Source: an uncultured Parabacteroides sp. | Lineage (GTDB): Bacteria > Bacteroidota > Bacteroidia > Bacteroidales > Tannerellaceae | Length of the DNA: 25,992 bases | NCBI RefSeq assembly: GCF_905196875.1 | Contig: NZ_CAJJWO010000071.1 | Coordinates: 1 to 25,992, forward strand | Direction of reading: 5' to 3' | Shown: positions 8,360 through 17,538 of the stretch, in pieces | How the letters are laid out: each line of letters starts with the position of its first letter | How positions within the stretch are numbered: the stretch's first letter is position 1 | Program-made: the position numbers and the translations under genes | Notes under the pieces: model-generated | The model's database searches: none | What the model was told of the DNA's origin: nothing | The model's input: the letters and a program-made list of their open reading frames with translations, nothing else

Positions 8360-10258
8360 ATGAAAAAAGTAAACTTATTATTGTGTGCCTTATTACACCC
8401 CTTATGGATTTGTGCACAAACGGTGTTGCCATTGACAAGCCCTTCAGAAACATTGAAGGCGGATATTCAGGTGAATGAAAAGTCTGTACAAATCGCTTTG
8501 TTCGACAAGGGAGGAAAAGTTGTGGAGGCGAAAACATTGCAATTGGAGCTGGATAAAAACATATTAGCAGGAAACTGGCAGGTAGCTAACCAGACGAGAA
8601 CTTCGGCCGATCAGACCTGGCAACCTGTTTACGGGGAACGGTCGCTGGTGACAAACCGGTATAACGAACTGGAACTGTTACTGCGCTCGAATGAAAATCA
8701 GAAAGAAATGACCCTATTCGTCCGCTTGTATGATGAAGGTTTGGCTTTCCGTTATGCTTTCGACAAGCTAGATTTTTGGAACTGTACGTTGACCTCAGAA
8801 AAGACGCAGTTCCTCTTTGGCCACGATTGTGATACCTGGGTGACCGGCAATGCACAAGGAGCTTATTCTAAAACGAAACTAAGTGCATTGAAAGGCGTAG
8901 GAGATCGTCCGCAGGTAGTACAGGTAAACGACCGGAAGTTCGTGGCAATCGGCGAAGCAGCCTTGGTGGACTATTCACGCATGAAACTGGGTAAGAGTGA
9001 AACGGGGATCGGTGTACAATCTGTTTTGTCAGGCAAGGTAAATCTTGATTTGGCGGGTTATCAGTCTCCCTGGCGTTATGTGATGGTGGCCGATCATCCC
9101 GGGCAGTTGGTACAGAACAATTATTTTGTCTTGAATTTGAATGAACCTAACCAAATAGAGAATACGAGTTGGATCAAACCGGGTCAGGTGATTCGTGAAG
9201 TGACATTGACTACTGCCGGAGGATTGGCGTGTGTGGATTTTGCGGCAGAAAACGGAATTGAATATGTAGAGTTTGATGCCGGTTGGTATGGGGATGAGTA
9301 TAATCCGGAATCGGATGCATCGACTATAACTGTCGATCCCAAACGCTCAAAAGGTCCGCTGGATCTTCATAAAGTGATAGAGTATGCAGACCAAAAGGGG
9401 ATTGGCATTATTTTGTATGTCAACATGAAAGCTTTATCGAAACAATTGGATCAAATACTTCCTTTATATAAACAATGGGGAGTAAAGGGCTTGAAATATG
9501 GTTTTGTCGATGTTGGCGACCAATATTCGACAGCCTGGTTGCATCAGGCAATCCGTAAAGCAGCCAAGTATGAATTGATGGTCGATGTCCACGACGAATA
9601 CCGTCCGACTGGTTATTCCCGTACTTATCCGAACCTGGTTACACAGGAAGGTATCCGCGGGGATGAAGAAAGCCCGAACTTGAATCAGTCGGTTTATACA
9701 TTGTACAACCGTATGATTTGTGGAGCCGGCGATAATACGAACTGCTTCTTTGCTGAACGTGTGGCGGAAAAGATGGGCGGTCGTGCGGCTCAACTGGCTA
9801 AACGTATTGCCATTTACAGTCCTTGGCAGTTTATCTTTTGGTATGACCGTCCTTACAAAGCTCCTTCCCGTGCCGGTGGTGCCGGTTCCGCCGAATCGGT
9901 GATTAAGACGGATGCCATAACCGACTTTTATTGTTCGATTCCTGTTGTATGGGATGATACCCGCTTCTATGAAGGGGATATGGATTCGTATGCGGTAGTT
10001 GCCCGTCGTTCGGCATCCGACTGGTATGTCAGCGTCCTGAATGCCGGCGATAAACGGCAGGTTACCATTCCGACTGATATGTTGAAATCGGCGTCTCGCT
10101 ATAAAGCGACCTTGTATTACCAGCCGGGTAATAAGAAAGATGTTGTTCGCGTAAAAGAACTCAAATGGCAGGAACAAGACTATTTGACGTTGGAAGTGGA
10201 AGGCGATAGCGGATGTGTGTTACATTTTACGCCCTGCAAACGGGTTGAAAAGAAGTAA
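8360..10258 (+). CDS. glycoside hydrolase family 97 enzyme
   Basis: A 632-aa exported protein; signal peptide about 1-19 (cleavage near ICA|Q). The N-terminal beta-sandwich (about 25-270) includes the GH97 features VRLYDEGLAFRYAF (121-134) and SPWRYVMVAD (236-245). The (beta/alpha)8 barrel follows, with YVEFDAGWYG (302-311), GVKGLKYGFVDVGDQ (374-388), HDEYRPTGYSRTYPN (411-425) and TQEGIRGDEES (428-438), then a C-terminal beta domain from about 535. GH97 contains inverting alpha-glucosidases (SusB type) and retaining alpha-galactosidases. By my recollected alignment, the position of the retaining Asp nucleophile is Gly381 here, Asp412 lies where SusB has a base Glu, and Glu430 matches the acid, so it fits neither textbook pattern exactly. 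It lies between two terminators, so it is probably transcribed on its own or by read-through. Confidence 0.93.
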   Translation: MKKVNLLLCALLHPLWICAQTVLPLTSPSETLKADIQVNEKSVQIALFDKGGKVVEAKTLQLELDKNILAGNWQVANQTRTSADQTWQPVYGERSLVTNRYNELELLLRSNENQKEMTLFVRLYDEGLAFRYAFDKLDFWNCTLTSEKTQFLFGHDCDTWVTGNAQGAYSKTKLSALKGVGDRPQVVQVNDRKFVAIGEAALVDYSRMKLGKSETGIGVQSVLSGKVNLDLAGYQSPWRYVMVADHPGQLVQNNYFVLNLNEPNQIENTSWIKPGQVIREVTLTTAGGLACVDFAAENGIEYVEFDAGWYGDEYNPESDASTITVDPKRSKGPLDLHKVIEYADQKGIGIILYVNMKALSKQLDQILPLYKQWGVKGLKYGFVDVGDQYSTAWLHQAIRKAAKYELMVDVHDEYRPTGYSRTYPNLVTQEGIRGDEESPNLNQSVYTLYNRMICGAGDNTNCFFAERVAEKMGGRAAQLAKRIAIYSPWQFIFWYDRPYKAPSRAGGAGSAESVIKTDAITDFYCSIPVVWDDTRFYEGDMDSYAVVARRSASDWYVSVLNAGDKRQVTIPTDMLKSASRYKATLYYQPGNKKDVVRVKELKWQEQDYLTLEVEGDSGCVLHFTPCKRVEKK

Positions 10259-10269
10259 TAATCCACGTA

Positions 10270-10316
10270 AAAAGCAACTATTTACTATTTTTTATAGTGA
10301 TGGTTGCTTTTATTTT
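10270..10316 (+). terminator. intrinsic terminator after the GH97 gene
   Basis: Arms AAAAGCAAC (10270-10278) and GTTGCTTTT (10303-10311) form a 9-bp stem; an inner ACTAT/ATAGT pair (10284-10288, 10294-10298) can extend it. A T-rich stretch (10307-10317) follows. It lies 11 nt after the GH97 stop codon. Confidence 0.75.
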
Positions 10317-10361
10317 TGTGCTGAATGTAAAATAGTAAGTATATAAAAGAATAGATAAATT

Positions 10362-12473
10362 ATGAGGTTGAAATATCTACTATCTGTGACAGCCCTTTGG
10401 TTGGGAGGGGCTGTTTGTGCATATGGGGCAATTGAGTCCTGTGATTTACCGACAACGATTACGGTTAGCCCCGGAACCACCTCTTTACAACAGGCCATTC
10501 GTAGGGCATCCAGGCTCACGGGGGATGTTGTCATAGAAATGAAGGGAGGCGAGTATCGGACGGGAAAGACCATTGAAATAGGACAAGGAGCTTGGAACTC
10601 ATTACAGATCAGGAACCGGGCAGGGGAGCATGTTTCTGTTTCGGGAGATAAGGTGATTCCTCGGAACCGGATAAGGCCGGTGAAAGACAAGAAGGTCTTG
10701 GCCCGTTTGCAGGAGAGTGTTCGCGAGAAGGTTATGGAGGTCGATTGCCGGGACATTGTGGATACGTTGGCGAATATCCGCCCTTCCGGTTTTGGGCGTA
10801 AATCGTTGCCTTCGTGGTCGGAGTTGATTGTTGATAAGGAACCGCTCCATCTTTCACGCTGGCCGAACGATTCAATGGTGTTGATCGGGCGGGTTGACGT
10901 GTCTGGTGGCTTGGAAGATAAAAAAGCCGGACGGTTACCTGTATTCCATTACCAGGAAGAACGGCCGTCGCAATGGAAATCTACAGACAATGTGTGGATT
11001 GGAGGTTACTTCGGACATGGGTATGCCGATGATATGATTCCTGTCCGGTCGATCCACGCGGAAGATTCGACCATTCATGTGGGAATGTTTACCACTTACC
11101 AATTCTTTACGGGGGCGGATTTCCGCCGGTGGTTTGCCTTGAACCTGTTGGAGGAAATCGACCGGCCTGGTGAGTTCGTTATTGACCCGGCGAACCGTAA
11201 GTTTTATTTTTTGCCGGATGGGGAAAAGCCCTCTGACGTATGCCTGACTGTTTTGGAAACTCCTGTGATAGCAATCGAGGGATGCCGTAATGTGACTATC
11301 GAAGGGATTACGATTGAAAATAGCCGGGGAATAGGTGTTTATATGGACAACACGGAACATGTCGTGGTGCAAGGATGTACGATCCGCAATGTCGGTAATG
11401 TGGGGGTCTGCATCGGGAAGGGGACGGATTCTTCGGAGAAACAGGATCCTCTCCACAAACATGCCATGGAAGCCGGTGGTGAATTGTGCGGGCGCATGGT
11501 CGGTGATATGATGGGAAAGATTTATGAAAATACGGTGTTGGATAGGCAAGCGGGGAAGCATAATGGCGTGAAAGATTGCTATATCTATAATACCGGTGCC
11601 GGGGGTGTCAGCCTGGGAGGCGGGAATCGTCTGAGGCTGGAACGTTCGGATAATTTTGTGGAGAATTGCAAGATATCCCGTTATAACCGTATTGAAAAAT
11701 CATACCGCCCGGGTGTTTGGATGGATGGCGTAGGAAACCGGGTTACTCGGTGCGACATATCGGATGCTCCCAGCATGGCTATTTTGTTTCATGGCAATGA
11801 GCATACGATAGAATATTGTGATATCACGCATGTGTGCCAGGAAGTAGACGACCAAGGGGCTATTTACTATGGTCGTGATCCGTCGGAACGGGGAAATGTG
11901 ATTCGTTACAATTATTTCCATGAGTTGAGTCCCCGTCATCGGGTGACAGCCACCTATCATGATGACGGAGCCTGTGGTAGCGAAGTCTACGGAAATATTT
12001 ACTTTAAAGCAGGATCTCTGCCTGTATTGATTGGCGGAGGGATGGACCATCATTATTACAATAATATTTTCATCGGTTCGCCGACGGCTATTCATATAGA
12101 CAATCGTTTGCAGAATTGGGCGAAGAGTATGCTCGACAAAGGAGGAATCTATGACAAGCGGTTTCAGGCAGTCCATTATATGCAACCGCCTTATAGCGTG
12201 GCTTACCCCGAATTGGTGAATTATTGGCAGGAAGACCCCGCATTTCCGAAGCGGAACCGGATTCATGGGAATCTGTTTTATAGGGTAACGAATGTCCTAC
12301 GTGGCAATAGCCAATGGGGCGAGTTCTGGAACAACTGGACGACCAATGAAGATCCGGGATTTGTAGATGCTTCCGACCCTTTGAAGGGATTTAGGAAAGA
12401 GGCAGAAGTTTATAAACGCATCGAAGGTTTCAAGGAACTTCCTTTTGATAAAATAGGTTCTACGCTTGAGTAA
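10362..12473 (+). CDS. right-handed parallel beta-helix enzyme, GH141-like
   Basis: A 703-aa exported protein with a signal peptide (about 1-23). The first third holds beta-rich entry segments, including SLQQAIRRASRLTGDVVIEM (about 44-63), the usual N-cap of pectate-lyase-like helices. The solenoid has repeated rungs such as NVTIEGITIENSRGIGVYM, VVVQGCTIRNVGNVGVCI, NRVTRCDISDAPSMAILF and HTIEYCDITHVCQEVDDQGA. The block QGAIYYGRDPSERGNVIRYN (about 499-518) recurs in GH141 and related Bacteroidetes beta-helix proteins. GH141 includes an alpha-L-fucosidase acting on rhamnogalacturonan-II and a xylanase, so the substrate is open. A PL-type lyase or uncharacterised beta-helix CAZyme remains possible. 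It begins 104 nt after the GH97 stop, beyond a terminator, and probably heads the beta-helix/GH92/GH3 group. Confidence 0.8.
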   Translation: MRLKYLLSVTALWLGGAVCAYGAIESCDLPTTITVSPGTTSLQQAIRRASRLTGDVVIEMKGGEYRTGKTIEIGQGAWNSLQIRNRAGEHVSVSGDKVIPRNRIRPVKDKKVLARLQESVREKVMEVDCRDIVDTLANIRPSGFGRKSLPSWSELIVDKEPLHLSRWPNDSMVLIGRVDVSGGLEDKKAGRLPVFHYQEERPSQWKSTDNVWIGGYFGHGYADDMIPVRSIHAEDSTIHVGMFTTYQFFTGADFRRWFALNLLEEIDRPGEFVIDPANRKFYFLPDGEKPSDVCLTVLETPVIAIEGCRNVTIEGITIENSRGIGVYMDNTEHVVVQGCTIRNVGNVGVCIGKGTDSSEKQDPLHKHAMEAGGELCGRMVGDMMGKIYENTVLDRQAGKHNGVKDCYIYNTGAGGVSLGGGNRLRLERSDNFVENCKISRYNRIEKSYRPGVWMDGVGNRVTRCDISDAPSMAILFHGNEHTIEYCDITHVCQEVDDQGAIYYGRDPSERGNVIRYNYFHELSPRHRVTATYHDDGACGSEVYGNIYFKAGSLPVLIGGGMDHHYYNNIFIGSPTAIHIDNRLQNWAKSMLDKGGIYDKRFQAVHYMQPPYSVAYPELVNYWQEDPAFPKRNRIHGNLFYRVTNVLRGNSQWGEFWNNWTTNEDPGFVDASDPLKGFRKEAEVYKRIEGFKELPFDKIGSTLE

Positions 12474-12499
12474 ATGAAATTGTCCTTCAAATCATGAAT

Positions 12500-12538
12500 A
12501 TGCCGATCCGGGAACATTTCATCCCCGGGCGTTGGCAT
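12500..12538. promoter_or_regulatory. GC-rich hairpin between the beta-helix and GH92 genes
   Basis: Within the 129-nt gap, ATGCC/GGCAT (12500-12504, 12534-12538) and CCGGG/CCCGG (12508-12512, 12524-12528) nest into an imperfect hairpin. There is no T-tract, so it is a poor intrinsic terminator; it could be an mRNA processing or stability element. I see no convincing promoter in the remaining sequence. Confidence 0.3.
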
Positions 12539-12602
12539 GGAAAACGTATACGGTACCTTTTATCTTGAAAGAATTGGGCATAAAGTAATAAAAAAGTAAG
12601 AG

Positions 12603-14942
12603 ATGAATTATAGAAGTCGTAAATTGTTTTGGTCTTGTGCCATTTCCTTTTTGCTCATCTTCTCGTTTGGAGAGTTGAGTGCTCGGGACAAACAGGTAAA
12701 AACGCCCGTTGATTATGTCGAACCTCGTATCGATTCCCATAAATCACGTTGGTTTTATTTTTCGTCGGCTAGCCGGCCCTATGGAATGGTTAGTTTAAGT
12801 CCGGATACTTGGGTGAAGGGGAGTTGGAACTCCGGATATTTGTATGACTCTACCGAAGTGAGATGTTTCAGCCATGTTCATTGTTGGCAAATTTCAGGTA
12901 TTCCGGTGATGCCGACAACCGGTGATGTGGAAGGGCATAAAGGCATGGAAGCTTGTAAATCCCGTTTTTCACATGATACGGAAATAGCCAAGCCCGGGTA
13001 TCATAAGGTAGTATTGGACAGATATGGCATAACGGCGGAACTGACCTCGACTTCCAGGGTGGGGATGCACCGGTATACGTTTCCGAAAGGAGAGACTGCT
13101 AATATTTTATTGGATGTCGGTGCCTTTTTGGGGCATGGAGCCATGGAGAAGGCGGCTATTCGGAAGGTATCGGCTAAAGAGATTGCCGGATATGCTGTAA
13201 TGGCTCCTACTATGAGGCGGAAAAAGAGTTCTACAGTTTATTTCGTGGCTCGTTTCAACCAAAGTATAGATGAATTTGGGGGCTGGGAACAGAAGGATAA
13301 GGAAAAGCAGTTGACCGGTAAACAGTCGCTGGAAGGGAAGGACGTGGGCGGTTATGCCCGTTTCAAACGGTTGGGAAGGTCGCCTTTGCTGATGAAAGTC
13401 GCCTTGTCGTATGTGGATGAAGAGCAAGCCCGCTTGAATTTGGATACGGAGCTGGATCATTGGAACTTCGATCGGGTGGTCAAGGAGTCGTATGCCGAAT
13501 GGAACCGTGAACTGGGAAAGATTAAAGTCGAAGGGGGTACGGAGCAGGAGCGTGTCAAGTTTTACACCGACCTGTGGCATGTCTTGTTGGGACGTCATAC
13601 CTATTCGGATGTGAATGGTAAATACACGGACAACACAGGGGATAAACCGTTGGTTTGCCAAGTCCCGTTGGAGAACGGGGTACCTACACGGACGGTATAT
13701 AACTCAGACGGTTTGTGGGGATCGGAATTTAACTTGAATATTCTCTGGTCTATCGCTTATCCCAAAGTAATGAGCGATTTCGTATCGACTTTGGTCGGCT
13801 ACTATCCCACCGGTGGCTTGATTGCCCGTGGACCCAGTGGTGGAAACTATACGTATGTCATGGTGGGCGACCAGGCGATCCCGTTGATTGCAGCTGCTTA
13901 TAATAAAGGCATACGCGATTTTGATTTGGATGCCGCACTGGAAGGTAGTATCAAAAACGCCGAACCGGGCGGTATACGCGATCATGCCGGATATGAGACG
14001 GAAGTGAACGACTATATGACGCATTATGTTGAAAAAGGCTTTGTCCCTGAAGGTATAGAGGGAAATGGCGGCCATCGGGAAGGATGTGCGATGACGCTTT
14101 TCTTTGCTTACCAGGATTGGTGTTTGTCCCAATTAGCCAAAGGAATGGGTAATGACAGTATATACCAAAAGTATTATAACCGTTCATTTAATTACCGTTA
14201 CATGTTTGACCCTCAGGCAGGCTGGATGAGGCCTCGTATGAAAGACGGAAGTTGGTTGAAAGATTTTGCTCCGGTGGGGGAAGGGTTTAACATGCCGGGA
14301 TTCGTAGAGAGTAATGCCGCTATCTTTACGTATTATGTGCCGCAAAATATGCCGGATTTAATTTATTTGATCGGAGGAAAGGAGTCGTTTGTGAACAAAT
14401 TGAACCGGCAATTTGAGTTGGCTGCTCCGAACAACTTCATAACTCCGCACGGTGCCCATGCCCGCAACTGGGTCGATTATGAAAACCAGCCTTCCTTGCA
14501 TATGGCCCATTTGTTCAGCCATGCCGGTGCTCCCTGGCTTACCCAGTACTGGGTACGGAAAATCAAACAGGATGTGTTTGGCGATATAACCCCTTACGGA
14601 GGTTATAACGGGGATGAAGACCAGGGCCAGATGGGTGCTTTAGGCGTCTTGATGGCGATCGGCCTGTTTGATATACAGGGAGGAGCCTCCGTGGAACCTC
14701 GTTACGAGATAACTTCGCCTATCTTTGACAAGATAACCATTCAGCTGGACAACCGGTATTATCCGGGAAAAGAGTTTGTTATCAAAGTTAAAAACAATTC
14801 AAAAGAAAACGTTTATATACAATCGGTATGTCTGAACGGTCAGGCTCTGAACAGTTTTCACTTCCCTCATTCCGAATTGGTTAAGGGAGGACTACTGGAA
14901 ATTGAACTGGGACCTGAACCGAATAAGAATTGGGGTAATTAA
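12603..14942 (+). CDS. glycoside hydrolase family 92 (alpha-mannosidase family)
   Basis: A 779-aa exported protein (signal about 1-27). The N-terminal beta-sandwich contains YVEPRIDSH (38-46), RPYGMVSLSPDTW (58-70), FSHVHCWQISGIPVMP (89-104) and SHDTEIAKPGYHKVVLDRYG (123-142). The (alpha/alpha)6 barrel contains YNSDGLWGSEFNLNI (366-380), GGNYTYVMVGDQAIPLIAAA (413-432) and GDEDQGQMGALGVLMAIGLF (670-689). Asp671 and Asp673 match the base pair of characterised GH92 enzymes, and Glu569 (FVESNAAIF) sits at the spacing of the acid. GH92 are calcium-dependent inverting exo-alpha-mannosidases. Motifs usually seen as EGNAWQY and NEPSHH are ESNAAIF and NQPSLH here, so linkage preference may differ from characterised members. 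The GH3 gene starts 18 nt later, so the two are co-transcribed. Confidence 0.94.
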   Translation: MNYRSRKLFWSCAISFLLIFSFGELSARDKQVKTPVDYVEPRIDSHKSRWFYFSSASRPYGMVSLSPDTWVKGSWNSGYLYDSTEVRCFSHVHCWQISGIPVMPTTGDVEGHKGMEACKSRFSHDTEIAKPGYHKVVLDRYGITAELTSTSRVGMHRYTFPKGETANILLDVGAFLGHGAMEKAAIRKVSAKEIAGYAVMAPTMRRKKSSTVYFVARFNQSIDEFGGWEQKDKEKQLTGKQSLEGKDVGGYARFKRLGRSPLLMKVALSYVDEEQARLNLDTELDHWNFDRVVKESYAEWNRELGKIKVEGGTEQERVKFYTDLWHVLLGRHTYSDVNGKYTDNTGDKPLVCQVPLENGVPTRTVYNSDGLWGSEFNLNILWSIAYPKVMSDFVSTLVGYYPTGGLIARGPSGGNYTYVMVGDQAIPLIAAAYNKGIRDFDLDAALEGSIKNAEPGGIRDHAGYETEVNDYMTHYVEKGFVPEGIEGNGGHREGCAMTLFFAYQDWCLSQLAKGMGNDSIYQKYYNRSFNYRYMFDPQAGWMRPRMKDGSWLKDFAPVGEGFNMPGFVESNAAIFTYYVPQNMPDLIYLIGGKESFVNKLNRQFELAAPNNFITPHGAHARNWVDYENQPSLHMAHLFSHAGAPWLTQYWVRKIKQDVFGDITPYGGYNGDEDQGQMGALGVLMAIGLFDIQGGASVEPRYEITSPIFDKITIQLDNRYYPGKEFVIKVKNNSKENVYIQSVCLNGQALNSFHFPHSELVKGGLLEIELGPEPNKNWGN

Positions 14943-14960
14943 GTAATTATAAATCATAAG

Positions 14961-17384
14961 ATGAAAATAATAACAGTATTATTGGCAATCATCTGTTGTT
15001 GGCCGTTGGCATTGTACGCTCAAACCAAGTTCGAATCACAAAAGATATATCCTGCTAAAAGAGAAATCTATAAAAAAGGCTGGATTGACTTTAATAAGAA
15101 CGGCAAGAAAGATATTTATGAAGATCCTGAACAAAGCATCGATAAACGTATTGATGATTTGTTGTCACAAATGACCTTGGAGGAAAAAACATGCCAACTG
15201 GCTACATTGTATGGCTATAAGCGGGTTTTGAAAGATGATCTGCCAACACGTGAATGGAAAAATGCAATCTGGAAAGATGGAATTGCCAACATCGATGAAC
15301 ATTTGAACGGGCTGGTCTCTACTCAATATTCTTTTCCATACAGTAGGCATGCTGAAGCGATCAATGAGGTACAACGCTGGTTTGTGGAAGAAACGCGTTT
15401 GGGAATACCTGTCGATTTTTCGAATGAAGGGATCCATGGTTTAAACCATGATCGCTCCACCCCGCTGCCAGCTCCTATTTCTATCGGTAGTACCTGGAAT
15501 AAAACATTGGTGCGTGAAGCCGGACAAATCGTAGGAAAAGAAGCAAAAGCTTTAGGGTATACGAATGTGTATGCGCCTATTCTGGATGTCGCCCGCGACC
15601 AGCGTTGGGGAAGAGTACTGGAATGTTACGGTGAAGATCCTTTTTTGGTAGCCCAGCTCGGGCAACAAATGGTAGAAGGTATCCAGGAAAAAGGAGTAGC
15701 ATCTACATTAAAACATTATGCTGTATATAGTGTTCCCAAAGGAGGACGTGACGGATATGCCCGGACCGACCCGCATGTGGCTATGCGTGAGATGCATCAG
15801 ATTCACCTTTACCCGTACCGGAAGATTGTGAAAGAGTCAAAACCGATGGGAGTGATGAGCAGTTATAATGATTATGATGGGGTTCCTATTTGTGCTAGCC
15901 ATTATTTTCTAACGGATTTACTACGTGGCGAATACGGTTTCAGAGGATATATTGTATCTGATAGCGATGCGGCTGAATATACGCATTCCAAACATAATGT
16001 CGCTGAAAGCATGGAGGAGGCTTATCGTATGGAAGTAGAAGCCGGTATGAACGTCCGGACCAATTTCACCGAACCTGAAACGTTTATTTTGCCCGTGCGT
16101 AAGCTTGTCCGCGAAGGCTGTTTGTCAATGGAAACGATAGACCGGAATGTGGCTGATGTCTTACGTGTAAAGTTTCAGTTAGGGTTGTTTGATACTCCTT
16201 ATGTGGAGGATACTAAAGCGGCGGATAAAATAGTAGCGGCACCGGAGTCGATGGAGTTTGTAAAACGCATGGCACGCGAATCGTTGGTTCTGTTGAAAAA
16301 CGAAAACCAACTTCTTCCGCTGGATAGGACAACGCTGAAACGTATTCTGGTAACAGGACCTTTGGCTGTTGATACGACTGCCTATATCAGCAGATATGGG
16401 TCGCAGAATCTGGATGTTACCAATGTTTTGGAGGGAATTGGCAACGCTGTCGGGAAAGATATAGAAGTACTTTATTCACAGGGATGTGAGGTCGTGGATG
16501 CAACTTGGCCGGAAAGTGAAATAATCCCTAACCCTTTGACTGATGCAGAACAAGATTTAATATCCCAAGCGGTAGAACAGGCTAAATCTTCGGATGTCGT
16601 GATTGCCGTATTGGGGGAGGATGCAGCTCGCTGTGGCGAAAATAATTCTCGTACAGGTTTGAATCTGCCTGGGCGACAATTTCAGTTAATACAAGCATTA
16701 CAAAAGACTGGCAAACCGGTTGTCTTGGTTTTAATTAATGGACAACCTTTAACAATCTGTTGGGAGGACCGGTTTATACCGGCTATTCTGGAGGCTTGGT
16801 TCCCCAATGCTTGGGGTGGAAATGCCATTGCTGAAGTATTGTTTGGCGATTATAACCCCGGCGGAAAATTGCCGGTTACTTTTCCTAAAACGATCGGGCA
16901 GATTGAATATAATTTCCCTTTTAAACCGGGGGCACATGAGGAACAGGCTTCAGAAGGACCGAATGGCTTTGGGAAGACGGCTGTTTATGATGCATTGTAT
17001 CCTTTTGGCTATGGATTGAGTTATACCACTTTTTCCTACTCCAATTTGGTCGTCACACCTGAGAAAGGACATACGAAATCTAACATACAGGTGACTGTAA
17101 ACGTAACGAATACCGGTTCACGGGAAGGAGATGAAGTCGTTCAGCTATATATCAAAGATTTGTATAGCAGTGTCACTACGTATGTCTCTCAGTTGCGAGG
17201 CTTTGAACGCGTGCATCTGAAACCGGGAGAAACGAAAACAGTTACTTTTGTTTTGAAGCCTTCTGATTTGGAATTATTGGATATAAATATGAAGTGGACG
17301 GTAGAACCGGGCGACTTTATGGTTTGTATCGGTAGCAGTTCGGAAGATATCCGTTTGGAAAAGCGATTTACGTTGGAGAAATAA
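14961..17384 (+). CDS. glycoside hydrolase family 3 beta-glycosidase
   Basis: An 807-aa exported enzyme; signal peptide 1-20 (LALYA|QT). A short EF-hand-like stretch DFNKNGKKDIYED (43-55) precedes the (beta/alpha)8 domain. FSNEGIHGLN (153-162), RDQRWGRVLECYGEDP (212-227) and KHY (251-253) build the active site, and Asp334 in GFRGYIVSDSD (327-336... Asp after VS) is the expected nucleophile. The alpha/beta sandwich domain carries RCGENNSRTGLNLPG (557-571), with Glu560 the likely acid/base. A fibronectin-III-like domain closes the protein (about 705-805; DEVVQLYIKD at 724-733). Three-domain GH3 enzymes of this kind are beta-glucosidases or beta-xylosidases acting on oligosaccharides in the periplasm or at the surface. 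Exact sugar specificity is not readable. It is the last gene of the beta-helix/GH92/GH3 group. Confidence 0.95.
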   Translation: MKIITVLLAIICCWPLALYAQTKFESQKIYPAKREIYKKGWIDFNKNGKKDIYEDPEQSIDKRIDDLLSQMTLEEKTCQLATLYGYKRVLKDDLPTREWKNAIWKDGIANIDEHLNGLVSTQYSFPYSRHAEAINEVQRWFVEETRLGIPVDFSNEGIHGLNHDRSTPLPAPISIGSTWNKTLVREAGQIVGKEAKALGYTNVYAPILDVARDQRWGRVLECYGEDPFLVAQLGQQMVEGIQEKGVASTLKHYAVYSVPKGGRDGYARTDPHVAMREMHQIHLYPYRKIVKESKPMGVMSSYNDYDGVPICASHYFLTDLLRGEYGFRGYIVSDSDAAEYTHSKHNVAESMEEAYRMEVEAGMNVRTNFTEPETFILPVRKLVREGCLSMETIDRNVADVLRVKFQLGLFDTPYVEDTKAADKIVAAPESMEFVKRMARESLVLLKNENQLLPLDRTTLKRILVTGPLAVDTTAYISRYGSQNLDVTNVLEGIGNAVGKDIEVLYSQGCEVVDATWPESEIIPNPLTDAEQDLISQAVEQAKSSDVVIAVLGEDAARCGENNSRTGLNLPGRQFQLIQALQKTGKPVVLVLINGQPLTICWEDRFIPAILEAWFPNAWGGNAIAEVLFGDYNPGGKLPVTFPKTIGQIEYNFPFKPGAHEEQASEGPNGFGKTAVYDALYPFGYGLSYTTFSYSNLVVTPEKGHTKSNIQVTVNVTNTGSREGDEVVQLYIKDLYSSVTTYVSQLRGFERVHLKPGETKTVTFVLKPSDLELLDINMKWTVEPGDFMVCIGSSSEDIRLEKRFTLEK

Positions 17385-17398
17385 TATGATTGGATTTT

Positions 17399-17439
17399 AG
17401 CTGCATATATTTTGTTTAGAAAAGCTGATATATGCAGCT
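17399..17439. terminator. hairpin after the GH3 gene, possible terminator
   Basis: Arms AGCTGCATATAT (17399-17410) and ATATATGCAGCT (17428-17439) are perfect 12-bp complements over a 17-nt loop, 14 nt after the GH3 stop. There is no T-tract after it, so termination is inferred from position and stem quality. It marks the boundary between the PUL A enzymes and the PUL B regulators. Confidence 0.5.
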
Positions 17440-17538
17440 GAATAATCTGTTGTATCGATTTTTCTGATGACGGAGTAAGTAAAAGTCCGATTTAAATCGT
17501 TTTCGTTGTGTAATTGTTATTCCGGAGATTCTAATCTT

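Noticed and set aside
9464..10177. 237-aa open frame on the minus strand inside the GH97 gene.
   Set aside because: It is complementary to a conserved GH97 catalytic region and shows no domain, signal or plausible promoter; treated as a shadow frame.
14094..14120. Apparent loss of the GH92 catalytic acid, since TLFFAYQDW has Phe500 where many GH92 have Glu (TLEYAYDD).
   Set aside because: The spacing from that site to the base Asp pair (171 residues) does not fit the acid-to-base distance in BT3990 as I recall it (Glu533 to Asp642, 109). Glu569 at 102 residues fits better, so the acid appears present.
17506..17538. TTG-initiated extension of the PUL B sigma factor.
   Set aside because: The eleven added residues lack family resemblance and an ATG at 17539 gives the usual N-terminus.
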